DNA from: Saccharopolyspora elongata
Lineage (GTDB): Bacteria > Actinomycetota > Actinomycetes > Mycobacteriales > Pseudonocardiaceae
Assembly: GCF_004348985.1 (NCBI RefSeq)
Contig: NZ_SMKW01000082.1
Location: 1 to 40,078, forward strand
Length of the DNA: 40,078 nucleotides
Direction of reading: 5' to 3'
This document shows positions 16,544 to 25,307 of this stretch, piece after piece. Every line of letters begins with the position of its first letter. Positions within the stretch are counted from its first letter, which is position 1. Position numbers and translations under genes: made by a program. The notes beneath the pieces were generated by a model that ran no database searches, was not told the origin of the DNA, and saw only the letters and a program-made list of their open reading frames with translations.

Positions 16544-16843
16544 CCGCCCCGCCATAAGCCAGGCGCGCTAGGCAGAGCGGATCCCACCATCACTATCAGA
16601 CGCACGGTTTCGCTCTCCCCCCACACGCAAGGGGTTGAAACTCGGGCTCAACCACACATCCCCCGAACCACCTCAAAACACCGGCAGGGATCGCGACATC
16701 GTGAGTGCCGACCGGCAGATTGCGGCACACGCAGCCCGCCGAGCCTGACCTCGCCGCGTTGGCGGCGTAAACATCGTGCGAGCACAGCCCCTCCGCTCGA
16801 GTAAGCAGCGCAGTGAACGCGCGCACACAAGCCGCACTCACCA

Positions 16844-16859
16844 AATGTCACGTGACAAA
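16844..16859. promoter_or_regulatory. MocR operator 3
   Basis: AATGTCACGTGACAAA, 16 bp, core TGTCACGTGACA perfectly palindromic. Same motif as operators 1 and 2. Confidence 0.7.
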
Positions 16860-16883
16860 GTTGCGAACTCGTGCTTCACTCCG

Positions 16884-16899
16884 TTTGTCACGTGACGAG
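16884..16899. promoter_or_regulatory. MocR operator 4
   Basis: TTTGTCACGTGACGAG, starting exactly 40 bp after operator 3, the same offset as between operators 1 and 2. The 24-base interval is where a -10 box for the transporter would fall if GTGACA in operator 3 (16852-16857) acts as -35. Confidence 0.7.
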
Positions 16900-17034
16900 G
16901 AGCAGTGTTGCTCGCGGCGGCTGTCACAGCTGGACGGTCAAAGCCCTCACCGGCGCCGGGCACACATCTCCTTCCGGTTCTCGCATCCGTGAGCGCTACG
17001 GCGCCGCTCTCTCCACCACCAGAAGGTGACGGCC

Positions 17035-18372
17035 ATGACGGATCTATCCCGGCACACACCTGTTTCCGGAGCCGCACAACGCCCTGCCCACTCCCCGACG
17101 ACGGCCTGGGGCCTGACTGGACTCCTCGTCGTCCTCTACACCATCAACTACGGCGACAAGGTCGTCCTCGGCATCGTCGCCCGGCCGCTCCAGGAAGAGC
17201 TCGGGTTCAGCGCATCCCAGATCGGCCTCGCAGGTAGTGCTTTCTTCCTCGCTATGGCGATCGGCGGGTTCCTCGCCGGCACGATCAACCGCTTTGCCTC
17301 CTTGCGCTGGGCGCTGGCTGGCCTCGCGATCGCATGGGGCCTGTGCATGCTGCCCATCGTCGTGTGGGCGGCGTTCACGGTTCTGATCGTCAGCAGATTC
17401 CTCCTGGGCCTTTTCGAAGGACCCTCCTCAGCTCTGATCCACACGGCAACGTACTCCTGGCACCCTGCGGAGAAGCGTTCACTTCCTGGCGCCTTCATCA
17501 CCTCGGCAGCGGCGATCTCGAAGATCGTCCTGGCACCCGCACTCGGCTACGTCGTGGTGACCTACGGATGGCGCTGGGCGTTCATCGTGCTCGCGGGCGC
17601 AAGCGTGATCTGGCTAGGCCTGTGGCTCGCCTTCTGGCGCCCTGGCCCCTACGGCGACGAGGCCACCAACGGAGGCAACACGAAGCCAACCAGCCTGGTG
17701 CACTGGAAAGAACTGATGCGCACCCCCACCTTCCTCGGCGGAATGGTCGCCGTGTTCAGCTTCTACACGCTCACCTCGGTCGTGCTGACGTGGCTGCCGA
17801 CCTACTTCGAGCTCGTGCTCGGCTACTCCCGCATTCAGGCGAATTCCCTGTTCGGCGTCCCCAGCATCGTGGCGATGATCGCTCTGTTCACCGTGTCGTT
17901 CCTCGCCGACCGACTGATGAGCCGCGGTGTGCGGGCGCGGGTGTTCCGAGCGATAGTTCCAGGGGCAGCACTGCTGATCTGCGCCGCATCGATGATCGCG
18001 GCTCCGCTCATCCCAACGCCGGCCCTGGTAGTGGTGACCGTGTCGATCGGCTACGGGCTCGGCACCATCGTCTACCCGCTGCTCAATGCCGCGATCTCCG
18101 AGATCTGCCCCCGCGATCGGCTAGCCGGCACGCTCGGCTTCTTCCTCGCCGTCATGACCTGCGGTGGCCTCATCGGCCCCTTCCTGTCCGGAGTCATCGT
18201 CGACCACGCGGCGACGCCGGCGGAGGGCTACTCGACCGTCTTCCAGCTGCTGGGGCTTCTAACGGCCATTGGTGGGCTCAGCGCACTCCTGTTTGTCCAC
18301 CCGGCTCGAGACGCAGCTCGTATCAACGCCATTCAGAACAGCCGGGGAGCAGACGCTTCGACAGGGGTATGA
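17035..18372 (+). CDS. MFS transporter (anion:cation symporter-like)
   Basis: A 445-residue, 12-segment major facilitator. The N-terminus TINYGDKVVLGIVARPLQEE resembles the first helix of the ACS family, which moves organic anions such as hexuronates and aromatic acids. Other markers are RFLLGLFEGPSSALIHTATYSW in TM4 and YGWRWAFIVLAGASVIW in TM6. ATG at 17035 was chosen because AGAAGGTGA sits eight bases upstream; an in-frame GTG at 17026 overlaps that ribosome binding site. Two operators of the MocR motif lie upstream, so the transporter probably brings in the substrate of the divergent cluster. Confidence 0.88.
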   Translation: MTDLSRHTPVSGAAQRPAHSPTTAWGLTGLLVVLYTINYGDKVVLGIVARPLQEELGFSASQIGLAGSAFFLAMAIGGFLAGTINRFASLRWALAGLAIAWGLCMLPIVVWAAFTVLIVSRFLLGLFEGPSSALIHTATYSWHPAEKRSLPGAFITSAAAISKIVLAPALGYVVVTYGWRWAFIVLAGASVIWLGLWLAFWRPGPYGDEATNGGNTKPTSLVHWKELMRTPTFLGGMVAVFSFYTLTSVVLTWLPTYFELVLGYSRIQANSLFGVPSIVAMIALFTVSFLADRLMSRGVRARVFRAIVPGAALLICAASMIAAPLIPTPALVVVTVSIGYGLGTIVYPLLNAAISEICPRDRLAGTLGFFLAVMTCGGLIGPFLSGVIVDHAATPAEGYSTVFQLLGLLTAIGGLSALLFVHPARDAARINAIQNSRGADASTGV

Positions 18373-18628
18373 GAGCCTCGTCCATGATTCGAGTGCAGGC
18401 GGGCGACGCATTCAGTCGGATCTCGCGCTATCCCGACATATCCGCGGCAACAGCCACCGCTCCGCCGTCGCCGCGTGGTGAAGGGTCCAGTTACGGTTTC
18501 GAGCACCCATCTGGCTGATGCCACATCGGATGCACTGATACCAGTGTGAGCTCTGCACGAGCGCACTTTGACCATCGTGTTGCAGCCGGCGTCGATCGAG
18601 ACTGCAGGCAAGCAAGGCAGGAAAGCTC

Positions 18629-18666
18629 AGGCAGGGTTGGTCCGCGACCGTGGACCAACCCTGCCT
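18629..18666 (+). terminator. Strong hairpin, probable terminator of the MFS gene
   Basis: AGGCAGGGTTGGTCC (18629-18643) and GGACCAACCCTGCCT (18652-18666) form a perfect 15-bp stem with an 8-base loop. It is followed on the plus strand by TGTCTGT. It lies 256 bases after the transporter stop. Confidence 0.6.
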
Positions 18667-19096
18667 TGTCTGTGCCACTCACTCGTTGCGGAACCTTCCA
18701 ATGCCTGAGCGAGCAACTGGTCGGGTTTCCTTCCACCGGTTTCACCAACAGCTGCCCGCTGCGGTACGCAAAGGATCCACAATGGATCTCTCTGAGCTGG
18801 GCACTGCGCACTACGCGGTGAGGCTACTGACGTTGCGTGGGTTGACCGACTGCTGAGTCGGACCGCTCTGCAGTGCCACCAGTCTCCCTAGGATCGGAAG
18901 CGCCCTGGAAACGAGGTTCAAATAGACGCGACGACGCAGATCCGAGGACGGCTCTGCGTACTGCTCAACCTGACCAAACTGCGGGGCTTGGTGCGGTGTA
19001 GCGCCCGATGCCAAGTTCACGTACAGCGCGACCCACCAACGGTCTTCGCACCCACGTGGACACTGCCCAGGAACCTTCAGCAGTGCAGGCAAAACA
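18667..19096. other. Spacer between two converging terminators
   Basis: No recognisable gene. A 93-codon open frame on the minus strand (18811-19092) begins immediately past the terminator at 19097 and has no family signature. With 18373-18628 also empty, about 1 kb separates the two operons. Confidence 0.4.
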
Positions 19097-19149
19097 AGGC
19101 TGAGGTGGTTCAGCCCCTGACCAAGTCACGGGCTGAACCACCTCAGCCT
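19097..19149 (-). terminator. Rho-independent terminator of the mmsA-ADH-reductase operon
   Basis: AGGCTGAGGTGGTTCAGCCC (19097-19116) and its exact complement (19130-19149) form a perfect 20-bp stem with a 13-base loop. On the minus strand the stem is followed by TTGTTTTG. It lies about 235 bases past the stop at 19385. Confidence 0.75.
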
Positions 19150-19384
19150 AGCTAACATCAACGTCGCCTCCGACAGAGTCGTCGGCCGTGGTTGTCGATG
19201 CAGCAGCGGCAACGAAGTGTTGCCTGCTCTACTGTTGTTATCAAACAGACCCACGCGCTGAATCCGGATCAGGAGCGCGCTCTCTGCCCGTCGATGTACG
19301 GGTTTCAGCCATAGTGGCGTTCCCTGATTCCTGCCACGACCAATGCAGCTGGGTACCCACCGAAAGCCGGATACGGATCTCTTC

Positions 19385-20347
19385 TCAGAGATCCAGCACC
19401 AGTTTGGCGCACGCCGCGCGCGAGACGCAGATCATCATGGTGTCGTGGGCAGCTCGTTCGTCGTCATCGAGGAGTGAATCGCGGTGATCCACGGTGCCTT
19501 CCAGGACTGTCGTCATGCAGGTACCGCAGGCGCCTTCTCGGCAGGAGTATGCGGCCTGCACTCCAGCTTCTTCGACGGACTCGAGCACGGACTTGCCGGC
19601 TGGGACTTGAACAGTGACGCCAGCCCGTGCGAGCTTGACCTCGAACACCTCCGAACGTACCGGCGCTTCCAGCTCCTTGGCCGTGAAGCGTTCGACGTGC
19701 AACGAACCGTCTGGCCATGCGATGCACTTGTCTTCAACAGCGTCAAGAAGAGGTGCTGGGCCGCAGCAGTAGACGAGCAGCCCGGGCTGCGGGGTACCGA
19801 GGAGTTCCTCGAGGTCGAGCAACCCACAGTCGGCCTCGGGAAAGACCCGCACCCTGCCCGGGTACTGTTTTTCAAGGTCATCTCGAAAGGCCATCGAGTC
19901 GGCTGAGCGCCCTCCGTACACCAACTCCCACTCCGCGCCCTGTTCCTCAGCTTCTGCCAGCATCGGGATGATCGGAGTGATACCGATCCCGCCAGCGATG
20001 AAGAGGTACCGTACAGCGGGCTTCAAGCGAAAGTGGTTGCGCGGTCCGCGAACACGCAGGATGTCACCCTCGTCGATGTTGTCGTGGATGCGTCGCGAAC
20101 CGCCCCGGCCGTGCTCCTCGCGCAGCACGGCAATGCGCCATGTCTTGTGGTCTCGCGTCGAGGAACTCAGGGAGTACTGCCGCAGGAGGCCCTCTCCAAG
20201 GTCTAGTTCGATGTGTGCGCCGGGCGACCAGGTCGGTAGCGGGGTGCCATCAGAGCGTTGCAGTTCAAGCGAGACGACGCCGAGAGCCTCGTCTCGTCGG
20301 CGAGTCACGACCAGGTCGAGCTCAGGCTCAGTTTCACGTGTGGCCAT
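19385..20347 (-). CDS. Phthalate-dioxygenase-reductase-like (PDR/VanB) oxidoreductase, second copy
   Basis: A 320-residue NADH:flavin:2Fe-2S reductase with RQYS (56-59) for flavin binding, AGGIGITPI (118-126) and CCGPAPLLD (194-202) in the NAD domain, and a C-terminal ferredoxin with Cys269, Cys274, Cys277 and Cys307. It is the same architecture as the protein at 13478 but clearly diverged, so this is not a recent duplication. It is the last gene of a three-gene operon, 51 bases after the iron alcohol dehydrogenase. Its oxygenase partner is not in this window. GGAG lies about 11 bases before the ATG. Confidence 0.88.
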   Translation of the reverse strand: MATRETEPELDLVVTRRRDEALGVVSLELQRSDGTPLPTWSPGAHIELDLGEGLLRQYSLSSSTRDHKTWRIAVLREEHGRGGSRRIHDNIDEGDILRVRGPRNHFRLKPAVRYLFIAGGIGITPIIPMLAEAEEQGAEWELVYGGRSADSMAFRDDLEKQYPGRVRVFPEADCGLLDLEELLGTPQPGLLVYCCGPAPLLDAVEDKCIAWPDGSLHVERFTAKELEAPVRSEVFEVKLARAGVTVQVPAGKSVLESVEEAGVQAAYSCREGACGTCMTTVLEGTVDHRDSLLDDDERAAHDTMMICVSRAACAKLVLDL

Positions 20348-20398
20348 TCGGTGGATCTCCAGAAAGGCGTGCTTGGTGAAGAAGGAGCTCGGTAGCAG

Positions 20399-21559
20399 TC
20401 AGCTCCAGAGCGCGTGGTAGAGGTCTGCGATCTCATCGACCGCCGGCACCCGCGGATTGTTGTCGGGTGAACCAGAATCCTTGGCCTGCTGCGCCATGAC
20501 AGGGACCTGACGTCTCCATTCGGTCTCCAGGATGCCATATTCCCGAGGCCCTGGAACGTCGAGGTCCTTGTTCAGCGTCGCGAGGGCCTCGACCAGTTGC
20601 CGGGCCGCGGTCTCGTTGCTCACCCCCATGCTCGCGATACCCATCGAGCGGGCACAACGCGCGTAGCGATCGGGCGCCGAGCTGATGGAGAACTCGGTGA
20701 CCGCGGGCATGAGCATGGCGTTGGACAGACCGTGAGCGATGTGGAAGTGGCCACCGATCGGCCTGCTCATTCCATGCACCAAGGCGACGCTAGAGTTGGA
20801 GAAGGCGATGCCTGCCTGTGTAGCGCCGAGCATCATCGCCGCGCGGGCGTCCTCATCCGTCGGGTCTTCGTAGACAGCGCGAAGGTTGCGGAACAGCGTG
20901 CCCATCGCGGTGAGGGCGAGGTCATCGGTGAATGGATTTGCGCGCCTGCTCACATAGGCTTCGACGGCGTGCACCAGTGCGTCGACGCCGGTGTCGGCGG
21001 TGAGCCGACGGGGCATCGCCATCGTGAGCGCGTAGTCCACGAGCGCGATGGTGGGAAGGAACGCCAGGCCAGCGCAAAGCATCTTCTCGTCCGTAGCGCT
21101 GTCGGTGATGATGGTGAAGCGGGTGCATTCTGATCCGCTTCCGGCGGTCGTCGGAATCGCGATCAGCGGCAGCGTCGGCGCGTCTGTGACCGCTGGGGCC
21201 TTGTAGTCACGCATCGAGCCGCCCTGCGACCCGAGCAGCGCCACCGCTTTAGCGGTGTCCATGGGGCTGCCACCGCCGATACCGATGACACAGTCGAACT
21301 CGCCGGAGCGCAGGACAGCGGCGCCCCGTGCGATCGAGTCTGTGGTCGGGTCGGGTTGAGCACCAGCGAAGAGTTCCGCGGTGATCCCGGCATTCCGGAG
21401 GCCATCCTGGATCTCCGCGAGGAATGGCTGTTCAGCGAGGAAGGCGTCGGTGATGATCAGCGGCCTGTGGAGGTTCACTGACTGCAGCACGTCGGCAAGT
21501 TCGGTCGAGCAGCCGCGGCCGATTCTAAGTACGCGAGGCAGAGCGATGGAGGCTGTCAT
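20399..21559 (-). CDS. Iron-containing (group III) alcohol dehydrogenase
   Basis: A 386-residue iron ADH. NAD binding is marked by GIGGGSPMDTAKA and PTTAGSGSE; iron ligands by DTGVDALVHAVEAYVS (Asp and His) and by VHGMSRPIGGHFHIAHG (two His). The enzyme interconverts an alcohol and an aldehyde with NAD(P); 4-hydroxybutyrate, 3-hydroxypropionate or a diol are possible substrates but not determined. ATG at 21559 begins the family-typical N-terminus and lies 8 bases after the mmsA-type stop, so the two are coupled. An alcohol dehydrogenase next to a semialdehyde dehydrogenase suggests sequential oxidation of an omega-hydroxy compound to an acyl-CoA. Confidence 0.87.
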   Translation of the reverse strand: MTASIALPRVLRIGRGCSTELADVLQSVNLHRPLIITDAFLAEQPFLAEIQDGLRNAGITAELFAGAQPDPTTDSIARGAAVLRSGEFDCVIGIGGGSPMDTAKAVALLGSQGGSMRDYKAPAVTDAPTLPLIAIPTTAGSGSECTRFTIITDSATDEKMLCAGLAFLPTIALVDYALTMAMPRRLTADTGVDALVHAVEAYVSRRANPFTDDLALTAMGTLFRNLRAVYEDPTDEDARAAMMLGATQAGIAFSNSSVALVHGMSRPIGGHFHIAHGLSNAMLMPAVTEFSISSAPDRYARCARSMGIASMGVSNETAARQLVEALATLNKDLDVPGPREYGILETEWRRQVPVMAQQAKDSGSPDNNPRVPAVDEIADLYHALWS

Positions 21560-21567
21560 CGCAGAGT

Positions 21568-23067
21568 TCACCGTCCCCCAGGGAAGTTGAGGTCGATACC
21601 GCCGCGTGGCGCGGTCGCGTGCGGCCAGCGGGTGGTCACGACCTTGGACCGGGTGAAGAAGTGCAGCCCGTCCGCGCCGTAGGCGTGCGTGTCGCCGAAC
21701 AGCGAGGATTTCCACCCGCCGAAGGAGTAGGCGGCGGCAGGCACTGGGATCGGCACGTTGATACCGACCATGCCGACCTCGACCTCGTTCTGGTAACGGC
21801 GGGCAAGGGCACCGTCTGTGGTGAACAGAGCGGTCCCGTTGCCGTAGGCGCTCGCGTTGACCAACTCGAGTGCCTTGTCGAAGGACGGCACCCGAACGAC
21901 ATCGAGGATCGGACCGAAGATTTCGTCCTGGTAGATCGACGCCTCCGGTGAAACGTGATCGAAGAGTGTGGGGCCGAGCCAGAAACCGTCCCCATCCCCG
22001 TCAACGTTGGTCTCCCGTCCGTCAACGACCAGCGTGGCGCCGGCTTGGATCCCAGCGTCGACGTAGGAGACGACACGGTCTCGGTGGGCACCGGTTACCA
22101 GCGGTCCCATGTCACTGCCACTGCGACCATCCCCGGTCTGGAGTCCTGCGATGCGCTGCGTGATCCGCTCGACGAGGGCCTCGGCGACCGGTTCGACCGC
22201 AACCACAACGGAAACGGCCATGCAGCGCTCCCCCGCAGAACCGTATGCGGCTGACACCGCGGCATCCGCAGCAGCGTCGAGATCAGCATCCGGCATGACG
22301 ACCATGTGGTTCTTCGCCCCGCCCAGCGCTTGCACGCGCTTTCCGCAGCGGGTGCCGGTCTCATACACATGCCGGGCCACCGGAGTCGAACCAACGAAGC
22401 TCACGCCGCGGACATCCGGATGCGTCAGCAGTCGATCCACCGCGACGGAATCACCCTGGATCACATTGAACACGCCATCCGGCAGCCCGGCCTCGGCCCA
22501 GCACTCCGCGAGGATCACCGCGGCGGACGGCACCTTCTCACTCGGCTTGAACACGACGGTGTTGCCGCATGCGATCGCGATCGGAGCGAACCAGAGCGGC
22601 ACCATGGCCGGGAAATTGAACGGCGTGATCAGGGCGCACACACCCAGCGGCTGCCGAATCGAGGCGACGTCGATCTGCGTCGACACCGACTCCGAAAACC
22701 CACCCTTGAGCAAAGCAGGGATCCCGCAGGCGTATTCGACGACTTCAAGACCACGAGCGATCTCGCCATGAGCATCGTCCAGAACCTTGCCGTGCTCCGC
22801 GGTGATCGCTGCTGCGAGCTCATCGCGACGGCGCAGAAGCTCCGCCCGGAAGTCGAACAAGATTCGGGCTCGCCGGGACAGCGTCGTCCAGCGCCAGATC
22901 TCCCATGCCGCGCTGGCTGCGTCGACAGCAACGTCCACGTCCTGCTCCGAAGCGAACGCGACATGACCGGTGACGCTGCCGCGAGCAGGATCGAAGACCT
23001 CACCGTAACGATCTGCCAGTCCAGTCCAGGGCTTTCCGTCGACCCAGTGGGTAATGCGATTGCTCAT
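21568..23067 (-). CDS. mmsA: CoA-acylating methylmalonate-semialdehyde-type dehydrogenase
   Basis: A 499-residue aldehyde dehydrogenase of the MmsA subfamily. Catalytic Cys282 sits in GSAGERCMAVSV, the MmsA version of the active site; TPFNFPAM (148-155) holds the oxyanion Asn; VVFKPSEKVP (171-180) is the cofactor-binding strand; the C-terminus has SSLFGDTHAYG and VTTRWP. MmsA enzymes oxidise methylmalonate or malonate semialdehyde to propionyl-CoA or acetyl-CoA with NAD and CoA. The malonate semialdehyde could come from beta-alanine through the class III aminotransferase at 10916 (inference). ATG at 23067 has AAGGGAG upstream. First gene of the operon, divergent from a LysR regulator. Confidence 0.88.
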   Translation of the reverse strand: MSNRITHWVDGKPWTGLADRYGEVFDPARGSVTGHVAFASEQDVDVAVDAASAAWEIWRWTTLSRRARILFDFRAELLRRRDELAAAITAEHGKVLDDAHGEIARGLEVVEYACGIPALLKGGFSESVSTQIDVASIRQPLGVCALITPFNFPAMVPLWFAPIAIACGNTVVFKPSEKVPSAAVILAECWAEAGLPDGVFNVIQGDSVAVDRLLTHPDVRGVSFVGSTPVARHVYETGTRCGKRVQALGGAKNHMVVMPDADLDAAADAAVSAAYGSAGERCMAVSVVVAVEPVAEALVERITQRIAGLQTGDGRSGSDMGPLVTGAHRDRVVSYVDAGIQAGATLVVDGRETNVDGDGDGFWLGPTLFDHVSPEASIYQDEIFGPILDVVRVPSFDKALELVNASAYGNGTALFTTDGALARRYQNEVEVGMVGINVPIPVPAAAYSFGGWKSSLFGDTHAYGADGLHFFTRSKVVTTRWPHATAPRGGIDLNFPGGR

Positions 23068-23136
23068 CGAGGCTCCCTTGCTGTTGCGATGACCAAAGCC
23101 TTGCCGTGCGTTCTTGCACAAACAAGAGTCAATGAA

Positions 23137-23166
23137 GCACATCGATCTGCAAATACGCACATCGAT
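23137..23166. promoter_or_regulatory. Direct repeat in the mmsA/LysR divergent promoter
   Basis: GCACATCGAT occurs at 23137-23146 and at 23157-23166, 20 bp (two turns) apart; the second copy is part of the palindrome ACATCGATGT (23159-23168). Position between the divergent genes and spacing fit LysR-type recognition and activation sites. Confidence 0.55.
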
Positions 23167-23179
23167 GTTAAAGTGGCTC

Positions 23180-24106
23180 ATGGTCTCGGCAGACGCCCTT
23201 CGGTACTTCCTCCAAGTAGCCCGGCGCGGCAGATTGGTCTCCGCAGCGGAAGCGCTCGGCGTTGACCACACCACCGTCAGCCGCCAGATCAGCCGCCTCG
23301 AGCGCGATCTGGGCTACCGAGTCTTCGATCGTTCACCGACCGGCTGGTCCCTTTCCGACGCCGGCCAACGCCTACTTCCTCACGCAGAAGCAGTCGACGC
23401 CGCGGTCCTCTCAGCCGTCGCAGACACCAACACCGAAGGGCAGCTCACCGGCACGGTGCGGATAGCCACCCCTGACGCGTTCGGCGCCTTCATCCTCGCC
23501 CCAGGCCTGAACACCTTCCGAAAGGAACATCCGAACCTCGACGTCCACATCGTGACCTCGACACGGAACGTAGCCCTGGGCATGCGCGAATTCGACATCG
23601 CCGTCACGTTGCAAGAACCTCAGCCACGACACGCAAAGTATCGCCGGCTCACCGACTACACACTCGCGCTCTACGCCACACCCGAGTACCTCGCAGAAAA
23701 CCCGCCGATTCACGAGCCCGCAGACCTGAGCGCCCACACACTGATCTGGTACGTCGACGACCTACTCGACATCACACCACTCCGTTTGCTCGACGACGTC
23801 CTTCCCGGACACCGCGTGGCAATCCAGACCAACAGCGTCACCGGGCATTGGCAAGCCGCCGTCGCCGGAGTCGGCCTTGCACCCCTACCCCGCTACCTCG
23901 GCGACCAGGACCAGCGACTCGTACCTGTCCTCCCCGACACCCTGCAGATCAGCCGCACCTACTGGCTCGCCGTCCCCAAAGAATCCGCTCGCCTCGAACG
24001 CGCCCGCGCAACCATCGCACTACTTGAAAAGATCGTCTCCGACCGCCAGCACGACCTCCTACTCGGCGCCTCCAACAGCCAGGACACTGAGAGCCCCAAG
24101 AAGTAG
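23180..24106 (+). CDS. LysR-family transcriptional regulator
   Basis: A 308-residue LysR regulator. The helix-turn-helix is at residues 3-62: ADALRYFLQVARRGRLVSAA, then EALGVDHTTVSRQISRLERDLG and FDRSPTGWSLSDAGQ. The effector domain runs from about 90 to 290 (GTVRIATPDAFGAFILAPGL). The ATG at 23180 gives the standard family N-terminus; upstream in-frame ATGs would place the direct repeats inside the coding region. There is no clear ribosome binding site. Its divergent position makes the mmsA-ADH-reductase operon the likely target. Confidence 0.85.
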   Translation: MVSADALRYFLQVARRGRLVSAAEALGVDHTTVSRQISRLERDLGYRVFDRSPTGWSLSDAGQRLLPHAEAVDAAVLSAVADTNTEGQLTGTVRIATPDAFGAFILAPGLNTFRKEHPNLDVHIVTSTRNVALGMREFDIAVTLQEPQPRHAKYRRLTDYTLALYATPEYLAENPPIHEPADLSAHTLIWYVDDLLDITPLRLLDDVLPGHRVAIQTNSVTGHWQAAVAGVGLAPLPRYLGDQDQRLVPVLPDTLQISRTYWLAVPKESARLERARATIALLEKIVSDRQHDLLLGASNSQDTESPKK

Positions 24107-24476
24107 TGAGCGACACCGACATCGAAGAACTACGACCGCGAGAACTACCGGGGTGACACCTCGGACGCGGGAAACTGACCGCTGAGGAACTCACGCGATC
24201 GTTGTTCGAACGCATCGACACGTCGACGCAACCGTGGGTGCGCATGCATGCGAAGCGTACGCAGCGGCACGGAGTTCTGGACGCCGCCCGTGGAGCGCAC
24301 CTTGGCACCATCCGCCCCACCCACTGGACATCGTCTAGTCGGCTCCGGACAGGCCATCGTTCGCGAGATCAACCTAGTCGACGACGCCATCGACCACCGC
24401 TGCTCACTGGTGGCCTTCCAGATTAGGCCGGAAATGGCCCTTTGAGGTGGCCATTCCCGCATGTGAGCATCCGCGC
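24107..24476 (+). other. Gene-free stretch with possible decayed coding
   Basis: Two short plus-strand frames look protein-like: ELTRSLFERIDTSTQPWVRM around 24185-24250 and GQAIVREINLVDDAIDHRCS around 24350-24410. They are in different frames and I recognise no family. They may be parts of one decayed gene. Confidence 0.25.
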
Positions 24477-25193
24477 ATGCTCGTCAATGAACTCAGCCAG
24501 CCCGTGGGACAGCCCGTTCCCGGTTGGACACCGCGCCCCGTGCCGACTACCCCGGTGCTCAAGGGACGCTACTGCCAGCTGGAGCGGCTGGACCCTCACC
24601 GGCACGCGGAAGAGCTGTTCGACGCCGATCAGCTTGATACTCGGGGAGAAAGCTGGACCTACCTTCCCTACGGGCCGTTCACCACGCTCACCGACTATCG
24701 GCAATGGGGCCAGCAGGTCCACGGCGACGACGATCCGATATTCTACGCAATCATCGCCACCGACCAACAAGATCTCGCCGATGGACACCCCCGCGCGGTC
24801 GGCGTGCTGAGTTTCCTGCGGATCCAGCCCGAGATCGGGGTGATCGAGATCGGCCACGTCCACTATTCCCCATTGCTGCAACGTCGCCGCGCCGCCACCG
24901 AAGCGCAGTACTTGCTGGCCAGTCACGTCTTCGACGAGTTGGGTTACCGCCGGCTCGAGTGGAAGTGCGACGCGCTCAACGCCGCCTCCCGCGCCGCGGC
25001 GCAGCGACTCGGATACTCCTATGAGGGCACTTTCCGGCAGGCGACGATGGTCAAGGGCCGCAACCGCGACACCTCGTGGTACTCGATCATCGACAGCGAT
25101 TGGCCCAACATTCGAGACCGATTCACCACCTGGCTGCAGCCGGACAACTTTGACTCCCATGGCCACCAACGAACCCCGTTGCGCCCGACTTGA
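24477..25193 (+). CDS. GNAT-family N-acetyltransferase (RimJ/RimL type)
   Basis: A 238-residue GNAT protein of the RimJ/RimL-like subgroup that acetylates amines from acetyl-CoA. Seen: LKGRYCQLERLDPHRHAEEL as the N-terminal strand, PRAVGVLSFLRIQPEIGVIE with IGHVHYSPLLQRRRAATEAQ (the beta4 and acetyl-CoA pyrophosphate loop), and RRLEWKCDALNAASRAAAQR with LGYSYEGTFR near the end. The target is unknown. Start is uncertain between ATG 24477 and an in-frame GTG at 24447; neither has a strong ribosome binding site. It stands alone between a decayed region and the recombinase scar. Confidence 0.82.
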   Translation: MLVNELSQPVGQPVPGWTPRPVPTTPVLKGRYCQLERLDPHRHAEELFDADQLDTRGESWTYLPYGPFTTLTDYRQWGQQVHGDDDPIFYAIIATDQQDLADGHPRAVGVLSFLRIQPEIGVIEIGHVHYSPLLQRRRAATEAQYLLASHVFDELGYRRLEWKCDALNAASRAAAQRLGYSYEGTFRQATMVKGRNRDTSWYSIIDSDWPNIRDRFTTWLQPDNFDSHGHQRTPLRPT

Positions 25194-25307
25194 CCTGAAG
25201 CCGCTGCCGGGGAAATGCTGCCGCTGGCCGCGGTCCAGTTCTCGGGCGCTCTTTTCCCCTCGGATTTTCTTCAGTTAGAGCCCCTTGCCCCCAGGTGACG
25301 GAGCGCC

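Larger units (their letters stand above)
16544..17034 (+). other. Non-coding region with the transporter promoter
   Basis: No supported gene in 16544-16843: the longest open frame (minus strand, 16596-16844) has no family signature and ends at the operator. From 16844 two palindromic operators precede the transporter, leaving a leader of about 135 bases. Confidence 0.5.

Noticed and set aside
16596..16844. Open frame of 82 codons on the minus strand
   Set aside because: No domain or motif, no ribosome binding site, and it begins within the MocR operator region.
18811..19092. Open frame of 93 codons on the minus strand
   Set aside because: It would start just beyond a strong minus-strand terminator, lacks a ribosome binding site and has no family signature.
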